DNA of 9,206 nucleotides from Frankiales bacterium (GTDB lineage Bacteria; Actinomycetota; Actinomycetes; Mycobacteriales; SCTD01). Every line of letters starts with the position of its first letter. The stretch's first letter is position 1. A program made the position numbers and the translations under genes. Shown here one piece after another: positions 1 to 5,681 of the stretch. The stretch is taken from positions 1 to 9,206 of the forward strand of contig JAODNF010000402.1 in the NCBI GenBank assembly GCA_025464915.1, in the 5' to 3' direction. The notes below the pieces were generated by a model. That model was not told where the DNA came from, made no database searches, and saw only the letters and a program-made list of their open reading frames with translations.

Positions 1-358
1 CCCGCCCGCCTCGCGGGACCTGGCCGTCGCTGGCGCCGCCCAGGTCGCGGCGCTGGCACCGGGCGTCTCCCGGGCTGGGGCGACCCTGACCGCGCTCCGG
101 GCCCGCGAGGTGAGCCGCGAGGACGCCCTGCGCGCCTCGCTCGTCATGTCGCTGCCGGTGACGGCGGGCGCCGCTGCCCTGACTGCTCTCCGTTCCCGTC
201 AGGCGCCGGCGCTGCTGCCGTCTCTGGTCGCGGGTGCTGCGTCCTACGTCACTGCTCGGCGTGTCACCGGATCGCCCAGGTTCTACTCAGCATCATCTGC
301 CTACCGTCTCGGGCTTGCCGCGGCGGTCCTCGCCAGGTCCGCTAGGAGAAGTGCGTGA
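1..358 (+). CDS. UppP-like undecaprenyl-diphosphatase, 3' part only (5' end outside window)
   Basis: Open from base 2 to the TGA at 356-358, giving 118 residues of a protein that began before the window. About 19 residues in, it has PGVSRAGAT, the second conserved motif of the UppP/BacA family, whose arginine belongs to the active site that removes a phosphate from undecaprenyl diphosphate at the membrane. A hydrophobic stretch follows (ALRASLVMSLPVTAGAAALT), and the end (YRLGLAAAVL) resembles the last UppP helix. The glutamate-rich first motif would lie upstream and cannot be seen, so activity cannot be judged. Its stop overlaps the start of the complete uppP next door (GTGA, 355-358), so the two are tandem paralogs read together. 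The tail is shorter and more alanine/arginine-rich than in its neighbour, which may mean a diverged copy. Family call is firm; function of this copy is inferred. Confidence 0.8.
   Translation, partial: PPASRDLAVAGAAQVAALAPGVSRAGATLTALRAREVSREDALRASLVMSLPVTAGAAALTALRSRQAPALLPSLVAGAASYVTARRVTGSPRFYSASSAYRLGLAAAVLARSARRSA
344..348 (+). promoter_or_regulatory. Ribosome binding site of uppP
   Basis: AGGAG lies six bases before the GTG at 355. It sits inside the last codons of the upstream UppP-like gene. It supports the 355 start over the out-of-frame GTG at 351. Confidence 0.7.
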
Positions 359-1173
359 ACGTCGTCCAGGCCGTCGTGCTCGGGGTCGTCGAGGGGCTCA
401 CCGAGTTCCTGCCCGTGTCCAGCACCGGGCACCTGCTCATCTCGGAGCACCTGATGGGGCTGTCCGGCAAGGAGGACAAGGACTCGCTGATCGGCTTCAC
501 CGCGGTGATCCAGACCGGCGCGATCTTCGCCGCCGTCCTCTACTTCTTCCGCGAGATCCTCTCGGTCGTCGGGGACTTCTCGACCGGGCTCGTGTCCGCC
601 GGCAAGCGGCAGACCGACGGCTTCCGGTACGCCCTCGCCGTCGGCATCGGCTCGCTGCCGATCATCGCTGTCGGGTTCGCGGCGAAGGACGCCATCAAGA
701 GCATCGACCAGCACCTGGTGGCCGTGGCGATCGGGCTGATCGCCTTCTCGGCGGTGTTCGTCGTCGCCGAGAAGCGGGCAACGCAGGCCCGCGGGAAGGA
801 CGACATGGTGCCGCTCGACGGGCTGGTGGTCGGCCTCGCCCAGTGCATCGCCCTCGTGCCCGGCGTCTCCCGCTCCGGCGCCTCGATCTCCGCCGGGCTC
901 CTGCGCGGCCTCGACCGGGTCGCGGCGACCCGGTTCTCCTTCCTCATCGGCATTCCCGCACTTCTGGGCGCCGGCGTGCTCGGGCTCGGGGACGCGTCGA
1001 AGAACACGGTCGGTACGACCAACACGGCGATCGCGACGGTCGTGTCCTTCGTCGTCGGGTACGCGTCCATCGCGTTCCTGCTGCGCTTCGTCGCGTCGCA
1101 CAAGATCAGCGCCTTCGTGCCGTACCGGCTTCTGGTCGGTGTCGGCGTGCTGATCGGTGTCGCCGTCTCCTGA
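355..1173 (+). CDS. uppP: Undecaprenyl-diphosphatase UppP (BacA family)
   Basis: A 272-residue integral membrane enzyme that converts undecaprenyl diphosphate to the monophosphate, recycling the lipid carrier for peptidoglycan and other wall polymers; extra copies give bacitracin tolerance in many bacteria. Both family signatures are complete. Near the N-terminus are E13 and E17 followed by FLPVSSTGH (18-26), and PGVSRSG is at 169-175 with the catalytic-type R173. Hydrophobic helices fill the rest, for example near 48-65, 92-110, 120-138, 195-212 and 225-245. Length matches the family. The GTG start overlaps the previous stop by four bases and has AGGAG six bases upstream. It is followed closely by corA. 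The neighbourhood matches the Rv2136c region of M. tuberculosis, where uppP also precedes the histidine-phosphatase gene. Identification is very secure. Confidence 0.95.
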   Translation: MNVVQAVVLGVVEGLTEFLPVSSTGHLLISEHLMGLSGKEDKDSLIGFTAVIQTGAIFAAVLYFFREILSVVGDFSTGLVSAGKRQTDGFRYALAVGIGSLPIIAVGFAAKDAIKSIDQHLVAVAIGLIAFSAVFVVAEKRATQARGKDDMVPLDGLVVGLAQCIALVPGVSRSGASISAGLLRGLDRVAATRFSFLIGIPALLGAGVLGLGDASKNTVGTTNTAIATVVSFVVGYASIAFLLRFVASHKISAFVPYRLLVGVGVLIGVAVS

Positions 1174-1189
1174 GTGCCAGACTCCGGCC

Positions 1190-2203
1190 GTGACCGCTCA
1201 GCTGACCTGCCGGACCGACAAGGGCACCGAGTGCGTTGCCCACACCCGCGCCTACAAGGACGGGGCGCTCGTCGCCGAGGGCTTCGACGTCGCGCACGTC
1301 AGCGACTACCTCGACGACGACCACATCGTCTGGCTCGACCTGGAGAAGCCGACACTGGCCGACCTCGAGGTGGTGCGCGAGGAGCTGTCGCTGCACGACC
1401 TCGCCCTCGAGGACGCGGTGGCCGAGCACCAGCGTCCGAAGCTCGACCACTACGAGAACCACGAGTTCCTGTCGGCCATGGTGGCGCGCCTCGACGAGAG
1501 CGCGGAGCTGACCCTGCACGAGGTCGACGCGTTCATCACGCCGAAGGCCCTGGTCACGGTCCGCAAGAGCAGCGACATCGGGGTGGAGCACCTCACCAAG
1601 CGGTGGGACGCCGCGGCCCACAAGAATGCCGCGTCCGGGGTGGCCTTCCTGCTGCACGGGCTGCTCGACCTCATCGTCGACGGGCACTTCGCCACGGTGC
1701 AGCTCCTCGACGAGCAGCTCGACGACCTGGAGGACGTGCTCTTCGACGCGCACCCGCGGTCCCGCGAGCTGCAGCGGCGGTCGTTCGAGGTCCGCAAGTC
1801 CCTGGTTCTGCTGCGCCGGGCCGTGCTCCCGATGCGCGAGGTCGTGAACTCCCTGCTCCGCAGGGACCTCGACATCGTCGACGACCGGATGCAGCCCTAC
1901 TACCAGGACGTCTACGACCACGTGCTGCGCGCGTCGGAGTGGACCGAGTCGCTGCGCGACCTGGTGTCGACGATCCTCGAGACCAACCTGACGTTGCAGG
2001 GCAACCGCCTCAACGAGGTGATGCGCACCCTGACCTCGTGGGCCGCGCTGCTCGCCGTCACGACTGCTGTCACGGGCTTCTACGGCCAGAACGTCCCTTA
2101 CCCGGGCTTCGGGAAGGAGTGGGGCTTCCTGTTCTCCTTCGGGCTGCTGCTCGTCGGGACCGGAGGGCTCTACCTGTTCCTGAAGAAGCGCGGCTGGTTG
2201 TGA
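1190..2203 (+). CDS. corA: CorA-family divalent metal (magnesium/cobalt) transporter
   Basis: A 337-residue CorA-type channel protein, which forms a pentamer and lets Mg2+ (sometimes Co2+ or Ni2+) enter through the membrane. The long acidic N-terminal domain (to about 270) includes LEDAVAEHQRPKLDHYENH, a typical CorA stretch, and long charged helices. Two membrane helices end the protein, about 277-297 and 311-331, joined by YGQN at 298-301. This is the CorA signature loop (classically YGMN); the GQN form is frequent in actinobacterial members. A basic tail (KKRGWL) follows. The start is uncertain: GTG at 1190 lies 17 bases after uppP, while GTG at 1157 would overlap uppP by 17 bases. Neither has a clear Shine-Dalgarno; I prefer 1190 because it avoids the overlap. 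Its stop overlaps the next gene's start (GTGA, 2200-2203), so the two are probably coupled. Confidence 0.9.
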   Translation: MTAQLTCRTDKGTECVAHTRAYKDGALVAEGFDVAHVSDYLDDDHIVWLDLEKPTLADLEVVREELSLHDLALEDAVAEHQRPKLDHYENHEFLSAMVARLDESAELTLHEVDAFITPKALVTVRKSSDIGVEHLTKRWDAAAHKNAASGVAFLLHGLLDLIVDGHFATVQLLDEQLDDLEDVLFDAHPRSRELQRRSFEVRKSLVLLRRAVLPMREVVNSLLRRDLDIVDDRMQPYYQDVYDHVLRASEWTESLRDLVSTILETNLTLQGNRLNEVMRTLTSWAALLAVTTAVTGFYGQNVPYPGFGKEWGFLFSFGLLLVGTGGLYLFLKKRGWL

Positions 2204-2844
2204 AGCGGGGGGAGTCGCGGTGGCCGGCCGCGGCCGCGATCGTGGTCGCCCTGGCCTCCGAGCTGCTGCTCTCGCCCGCGCTCCTGCCCGGTCCGGCGTG
2301 GCTCCTGCCGGGGCTGGAGGGGGTGCTGCTCACGGGGCTGGTCGCGGCGGACCCCAACCGGCTGACGCAGCAGTCACGGGACTTGCGGCTGCCCTCGCTC
2401 GCCCTGCTCGGCGTCATCGCGGCGGGCAACACCTGGGCGCTCGTGAACCTCATCGACGAGCTCGTCAACGGCGGTGGCAACGGCCGTGACGTCCTGTCCG
2501 CCGCGGCCGGGGTGTGGGTCACGAACGTCGTCGTGTTCGCCCTCGCCTACTGGGAGACCGACCGTGGTGGACCGCTCGGCCGCGCGGGCGCCCGCGCCGC
2601 CCCGGCGTACCCGGAGCTGTGGTTCCCCCAGGACGGTGACGCTGCTCCCGTGGCGCCACCCGGCTGGCACCCGGTGTTCGTGGACTACCTGTTCGTGTCG
2701 GTCACCGCCTCGACGGCCTTCAGCCCGACCGACACCATGCCGCTGACCCCGCGAGCGAAGTTCCTGATGGGCGCCCAGGGCCTCGTGTCGCTGACCACGA
2801 TCGGGCTGGTGGCAGCCCGCGCCGTCAACATCCTCGGCTCGTGA
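2200..2844 (+). CDS. Conserved actinobacterial membrane protein with a channel-like C-terminal block
   Basis: Predicted 214 residues with about six hydrophobic segments: roughly 8-27, 32-50, 63-85, 98-117, 158-175 and 187-210. A hydrophilic, proline-rich loop (about 119-157) separates the first four from the last two. The C-terminal block runs FVDYLFVSVTASTAFSPTDT, then a short turn and AKFLMGAQGL...VAARAVNIL. This layout (aromatic start, T-rich re-entrant stretch, then a long helix with L/M-x-x-x-Q/E) looks like a two-helix potassium-channel pore, but FSPTD stands where TVGYGD would be, so no selectivity filter is visible. The DUF1345 membrane family has a similar tail. The GTG start overlaps the corA stop (GTGA), so translation is likely coupled and a link with CorA in ion handling is possible but unproven. 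Function unknown; gene reality is well supported by the hairpin right after its stop. Confidence 0.75.
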   Translation: MKRGESRWPAAAAIVVALASELLLSPALLPGPAWLLPGLEGVLLTGLVAADPNRLTQQSRDLRLPSLALLGVIAAGNTWALVNLIDELVNGGGNGRDVLSAAAGVWVTNVVVFALAYWETDRGGPLGRAGARAAPAYPELWFPQDGDAAPVAPPGWHPVFVDYLFVSVTASTAFSPTDTMPLTPRAKFLMGAQGLVSLTTIGLVAARAVNILGS

Positions 2845-2897
2845 CTGGACACGGCGCTGCGGACTCCGGTGCTCAGACCGCAGCGCGGTGTCCAGTC
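2843..2897. terminator. Strong intergenic hairpin, probable terminator
   Basis: Arms 2843-2862 and 2878-2897 pair over 20 positions with a single G-G mismatch (2853/2887), around a 15-base loop. The hairpin begins within the stop codon of the membrane-protein gene. There is no T-tract, which is usual for terminators in high-GC actinobacteria. It separates the uppP-corA group from the phosphatase group, so termination is the simplest role. Confidence 0.7.
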
Positions 2898-2906
2898 GCG
2901 GCGACA

Positions 2907-2912
2907 TAGGGT
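2907..2912 (+). promoter_or_regulatory. Probable -10 element (TAGGGT) of the histidine-phosphatase gene
   Basis: TAGGGT fits the actinobacterial TANNNT -10 pattern and ends six bases before the ATG at 2919. Transcription would then begin at or next to the start codon, giving a leaderless mRNA. The only G-rich bases (2914-2918) touch the ATG and are too close to serve as a Shine-Dalgarno. No good -35 is visible. Confidence 0.5.
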
Positions 2913-2918
2913 CGGGGA

Positions 2919-3605
2919 ATGACGACGGTCGTGCTGGTGCGGCACGGGCTCACGCACATGACGGGCCCGGTGCTCGCGGGGTGGACCCCTGACCTGCACC
3001 TCGACGAGCGCGGGCAGAAGCAGGCCGCTGCGGTGGCCGAGCGGCTGCGCCCCGTGCGCTTCGACGCCCTCGTCAGCAGTCCCCTCGACCGCTGCCTCGA
3101 CACCATCGGTGCCATCGCAGAGGGCCGCGACACGCCCGTCAAGGTCGAGGACCGGCTGGGGGAGTGCCGCTACGGCGACTGGACCGGCAAGCCCCTCAAG
3201 GAGCTGGCCAAGGACCCGCTGTGGAAGGTGGTGCAGCAGCACCCGTCCGCTGCCGTGTTCCCCGGCCCCGAGGGCGAACCCCTGCGCGAGACGTCGAACC
3301 GCGCCGTGGCGGCGGTCCGCGACTGGAACGAGCAGCTGGGGCCGGACGCGACCTGGCTGGCGTGCAGCCACGGCGACGTCATCAAGGCGATCGTGGCGGA
3401 CGCGATGGGGCTGCACCTGGACCAGTTCCAGCGGATCCTCATCGACCCCTGCTCGGTCACGATCATCCGCTACACCGAGACCCGGCCGTTCGTCGTCCGC
3501 ACCAACGACACCGGTGGCGGCGTCTCCGACCTCCTGCCGGCTCCGAAGAAGTCCCGCAGGAAGGCCTCGAGCGACGCCCCGGTCGGCGGCGGCGCAGGCG
3601 CCTAG
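2919..3605 (+). CDS. Histidine phosphatase superfamily protein (MSMEG_4193 / Rv2135c type)
   Basis: A 228-residue member of the phosphoglycerate-mutase-like histidine phosphatases, which act through a phosphohistidine. The catalytic set is complete: R8-H9-G10 near the N-terminus, R58 in SSPLDRC, E82 in LGECRYGDWTG, and H151 in CSHGDVIKA. So it should be an active phosphatase (or mutase), probably cytoplasmic; the substrate is unknown. The last 25 residues are a basic, disordered tail (KKSRRK then Gly/Ala-rich). The family is one of three proteins (with DUF3090 and SCO1664-type) that recur together in actinobacteria, and both partners follow here. M. tuberculosis Rv2135c lies at the equivalent place and has been reported as an acid phosphatase. 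ATG 2919 is the first possible start before RHG and follows a TANNNT box, so the mRNA may be leaderless. The TAG stop is embedded in the next gene's putative promoter. Confidence 0.9.
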   Translation: MTTVVLVRHGLTHMTGPVLAGWTPDLHLDERGQKQAAAVAERLRPVRFDALVSSPLDRCLDTIGAIAEGRDTPVKVEDRLGECRYGDWTGKPLKELAKDPLWKVVQQHPSAAVFPGPEGEPLRETSNRAVAAVRDWNEQLGPDATWLACSHGDVIKAIVADAMGLHLDQFQRILIDPCSVTIIRYTETRPFVVRTNDTGGGVSDLLPAPKKSRRKASSDAPVGGGAGA

Positions 3606-3608
3606 GGT
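3603..3608 (+). promoter_or_regulatory. Probable -10 element (TAGGGT) of the DUF3090 gene
   Basis: The same hexamer as in front of the phosphatase gene, ending seven bases before the ATG at 3616. Its first three bases are the TAG stop codon of the phosphatase gene. No Shine-Dalgarno precedes the ATG, so a leaderless transcript from this internal promoter is likely, besides read-through from upstream. Confidence 0.5.
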
Positions 3609-3615
3609 TGTCGGT

Positions 3616-4173
3616 ATGCCTCGTCAGGTCCATGTCTTCGACCCGCCGGAGCGCTTCGTCGCGGGCACAGTGGGCCAGCCCGGCGACCGCACGTTCTACC
3701 TGCAGGCCAGCGCCGACGGCCGGGTCGTGAGCGTTGCCCTCGAGAAGGCGCAGGTCCAGGTCCTCGCGGAGCGGCTCGAGGAGCTGCTCGAGACGGTCCG
3801 GCGCCAGACCGATGCCGTCGTGCCGGTGAGCGCCCCGCGCGAGCTCGAGGACACGGCGCCGCTCGACGCGCCGGTCGAGGAGGAGTTCCGGGTCGGCACC
3901 ATGGGGCTGGCCTGGGAGACCGAGGGCGAGCGGATGGTCGTCGAGGCCCTCGCGCAGCCGGCCGACGAGGACCAGGCCGTCGTCGAGCCACTCGCGGACA
4001 GCGACGAGGGCCCAGACGCACTGCGCGTACGGATCACGGCGGACATGGCGCGGGCCTTCATCGCCCGGGCCCTGCGCGTCGTCGCGGAGGGTCGCCCGCC
4101 CTGCCCGCTGTGCAGCCTCCCGCTCGACCCCGAGGGCCACATCTGCCCGCGGCAGAACGGGCACCGCCGCTGA
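3616..4173 (+). CDS. DUF3090 family protein with zinc-ribbon-like C-terminus (Rv2134c type)
   Basis: A 185-residue protein of the DUF3090 family, known as the second member of the actinobacterial trio of unknown function. It opens with PRQVHVFDPPERFVAGTVG and GDRTFYLQA, both typical of the family. A charged helical stretch follows (about 42-65), then FRVGTMGLAW (91-100). The tail holds C163-x2-C166, H175, C177 and H183, a plausible zinc-ribbon-like site. No catalytic motif of a known enzyme class is visible. It lies 10 bases after the phosphatase gene and overlaps or abuts the SCO1664-type gene. ATG 3616 is chosen because the family N-terminus begins exactly there; the frame is open further upstream but only as a shadow of the phosphatase gene. 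Location is inferred to be cytoplasmic. Family assignment is firm; function is unknown, perhaps a scaffold or adaptor for its two neighbours. Confidence 0.9.
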   Translation: MPRQVHVFDPPERFVAGTVGQPGDRTFYLQASADGRVVSVALEKAQVQVLAERLEELLETVRRQTDAVVPVSAPRELEDTAPLDAPVEEEFRVGTMGLAWETEGERMVVEALAQPADEDQAVVEPLADSDEGPDALRVRITADMARAFIARALRVVAEGRPPCPLCSLPLDPEGHICPRQNGHRR

Positions 4174-4877
4174 CCCCCGACCAGCGCCGGCTGCTCACCG
4201 ACGGCGTTCTCGAGATCGAGGGTCGCCTGATCGACGCCAGCAACGCGACGCTCTACTGCACCACGACCCTCGACGGCGTCAGCGCGGTCTGCGTCTACAA
4301 GCCGATCCAGGGGGAGCGGCCGCTCTGGGACTTCCCGGACGGCACCCTCGCCGGCCGCGAGGTGTCGGCGTACCTCGTCAGCGAGGCGACCGGATGGGAC
4401 CTCGTCCCGCCCACCGTCCTGCGGGACGGTCCGTTCGGCACCGGCATGTGCCAGCTCTGGGTCGACGTCGACGACACCGTCGACCTGCAGGACCTCGCCC
4501 ACAGCGACCACCCCGACATCCAGCGGATGTGCGTCCTCGACGCGGTCATCAACAACGCCGACCGCAAAGGGGGGCACCTGCTCCCGACGCCGGAGGGACG
4601 GGTCTACGGCGTCGACCACGGCGTCTGCTTCAGCGCGGACGACAAGCTGCGGACCCTGCTCTGGCAGTGGCGGGGGCTGCCGCTGACCCCGGAGGCGGTC
4701 GAGGTCCTCCAGAAGCTCCAGGCCGACCTCTACGGTGACCTCGGTGCGGCCCTGAGCGGGCACCTCACGCGTCGCGAGGTGCGTCGTACCGGTCAGCGCG
4801 TCGAGCAGCTGCTGCTGACCGGGCTGCACCCGATGCCGAGCGAGGACTGGCCAGCCATCCCCTGGCCGCCGTTCTGA
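4110..4877 (+). CDS. SCO1664 family protein, PI3/4-kinase-like fold (Rv2133c type)
   Basis: Third member of the trio. The family has distant similarity to phosphatidylinositol 3/4-kinases and HipA-like kinases. Visible kinase-like elements are CVYKPIQGE (candidate ATP-contacting lysine), REVSAYLVSEATGWDLVPPTV, then NNADRKGGHLL (catalytic-loop-like, with Asp and His) and YGVDHGVCF (metal-binding Asp, DFG-like). A nucleotide-dependent phosphotransfer role is plausible but unproven, and it would balance the phosphatase two genes upstream. The start is doubtful. GTG 4110 gives 255 residues but adds 20 proline/arginine-rich residues inside the DUF3090 coding end. CTG 4170, which overlaps the DUF3090 stop as CTGA, would give TPDQRRLL directly after the initiator, as I recall for family members, and I consider it the likelier true start. 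No ATG or GTG lies between. The gene ends two bases from the convergent protease gene. Confidence 0.85.
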   Translation: MQPPARPRGPHLPAAERAPPLTPDQRRLLTDGVLEIEGRLIDASNATLYCTTTLDGVSAVCVYKPIQGERPLWDFPDGTLAGREVSAYLVSEATGWDLVPPTVLRDGPFGTGMCQLWVDVDDTVDLQDLAHSDHPDIQRMCVLDAVINNADRKGGHLLPTPEGRVYGVDHGVCFSADDKLRTLLWQWRGLPLTPEAVEVLQKLQADLYGDLGAALSGHLTRREVRRTGQRVEQLLLTGLHPMPSEDWPAIPWPPF

Positions 4878-4879
4878 CG

Positions 4880-5602
4880 TCAGAGCCGGATGCAGCCCTG
4901 CGCGCGCCCGACCCTGGCGAGCCCTGTCAGGTCACCCGGCTGCAGGTCCTTCAGGCCCGGCTGGATGACGGGGTACATCAGCTGCGAGGCCGAGCCGGCG
5001 TGCGCGAGGCCCATGGCGTGCGACAGCTCGTGCAGGACGACGGTGTACCAGGACACCGGCCCCGTCAGCGGCAGGTGCTTGCCCTGGTTGAGGGCCACCA
5101 CCGCTGAGCGAATCGCCGCCGTCGTGGTGCCGTCACGGGTGACGCCGAACCAGGCCATCCGCGTCACGCCGAGGACGTTCGGGGACTGGCCGCTCAGCAG
5201 GTCGCTGCGGGCCGCCGTGGCCCAGCCGATGAGGACCGGTGGCCGGGTGGCGGACGACTTCGGCAGCCAGGACGTCGTGGGCGCGGTCGTGACGGCCCCG
5301 TCGTAGACCCAGGTCGTGCCGGTGGCGCGGGAGATCCGCACGATCGCCTTGACGACCTGCGTGAACCCGCCGACGACCTGCCCGGAGGTGCGGTAGCGCC
5401 AGTGGATGGCCGTGCAGGGGTCCCAGCGGACCGGGCGGCCCTGCAGCAGCGTCTCGAACGCGTACGAGGCACCGGTGGCCGAGCTCGGCATGCCGACCGT
5501 GACGGCGTCGGCGTCCGACAGGTGCAGCCCAAGCGCCGGCGTCGCCGGCACTGCTCCCAGCGCGGCGAGGGACGCCAGCACCAGCAGCAGCCGCCTCACC
5601 AT
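4880..5602 (-). CDS. Secreted matrixin-like zinc metalloprotease
   Basis: A 240-residue protein with an N-terminal signal peptide (MVRRLLLVLASLAALG..., cleavage likely near residue 25). The metzincin zinc site is complete: HELSHAMGLAH at 191-201 (H191, E192, H195, H201), with a Met-turn methionine at 209 in LMYPV. The upstream VRWDPC and the final GCI give two cysteines (C63, C237) that could form a disulfide. This is the usual layout of the small matrixin-like proteases common in actinobacteria, so a secreted peptidase is the likely role; the substrate is unknown. The ATG at 5602 is preceded on its own strand by CCCTCCTTC, so there is no Shine-Dalgarno. It runs against the SCO1664-type gene, with two bases between the stops, and diverges from mshC. 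Nothing ties it functionally to mycothiol synthesis; it may be a lineage-specific insertion in this neighbourhood. Confidence 0.88.
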   Translation of the reverse strand: MVRRLLLVLASLAALGAVPATPALGLHLSDADAVTVGMPSSATGASYAFETLLQGRPVRWDPCTAIHWRYRTSGQVVGGFTQVVKAIVRISRATGTTWVYDGAVTTAPTTSWLPKSSATRPPVLIGWATAARSDLLSGQSPNVLGVTRMAWFGVTRDGTTTAAIRSAVVALNQGKHLPLTGPVSWYTVVLHELSHAMGLAHAGSASQLMYPVIQPGLKDLQPGDLTGLARVGRAQGCIRL

Positions 5603-5634
5603 GAAGGAGGGATCGGGTCACCGGCCGCCGGCTC

Positions 5635-5648
5635 CGTTCACCCGAACG
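5635..5648. repeat. Inverted repeat in the divergent protease/mshC promoter region
   Basis: CGTTC-ACCC-GAACG is a perfect 5+5 base palindrome with a four-base spacer. It is centred about 40 bases before the mshC ATG, roughly over the -35 region if the mRNA is leaderless. It could be an operator, but so short a repeat can arise by chance. Confidence 0.35.
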
Positions 5649-5668
5649 TGTCGCAAGGCGCAGGTGAC

Positions 5669-5674
5669 TACGCT
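5669..5674 (+). promoter_or_regulatory. Probable -10 element (TACGCT) of mshC
   Basis: TACGCT fits TANNNT and ends seven bases before the ATG at 5682. The bases between (CCTCGCC) are pyrimidine-rich and hold no Shine-Dalgarno. A leaderless mshC mRNA is the best reading. No clear -35 is seen. Confidence 0.5.
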
Positions 5675-5681
5675 CCTCGCC

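Noticed and set aside
301..1921. Long minus-strand open frames opposite uppP and corA (301-1101, 1106-1921).
   Set aside because: Composition is Arg/Gly/Asp/His-rich with no domain motif, as expected of antisense frames over high-GC genes; the plus-strand genes have clear family motifs.
1174..2199. Upstream extension of the membrane-protein frame across corA.
   Set aside because: The 342 residues before 2200 are Arg/Pro/Gly-rich and overlap corA completely. The GTG at 2200, overlapping the corA stop, is the natural start.
3696..4829. 377-residue minus-strand open frame opposite DUF3090 and the SCO1664-type gene.
   Set aside because: Shadow of two recognisable plus-strand genes; no family motif and biased composition.
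4875..4882. TGACGTCA as a regulatory operator (CRE-like palindrome).
   Set aside because: It is simply two convergent TGA stop codons with a two-base gap; no promoter is near.
5635..5648. LexA/SOS box before mshC.
   Set aside because: The actinobacterial SOS box has GAAC then GTTC; here the arms are in the reverse order.
5406..5681. Extension of the mshC frame upstream to 5406.
   Set aside because: It overlaps the protease gene and its promoter, and MshC proteins begin at MRSW-like sequence, which is at 5682.
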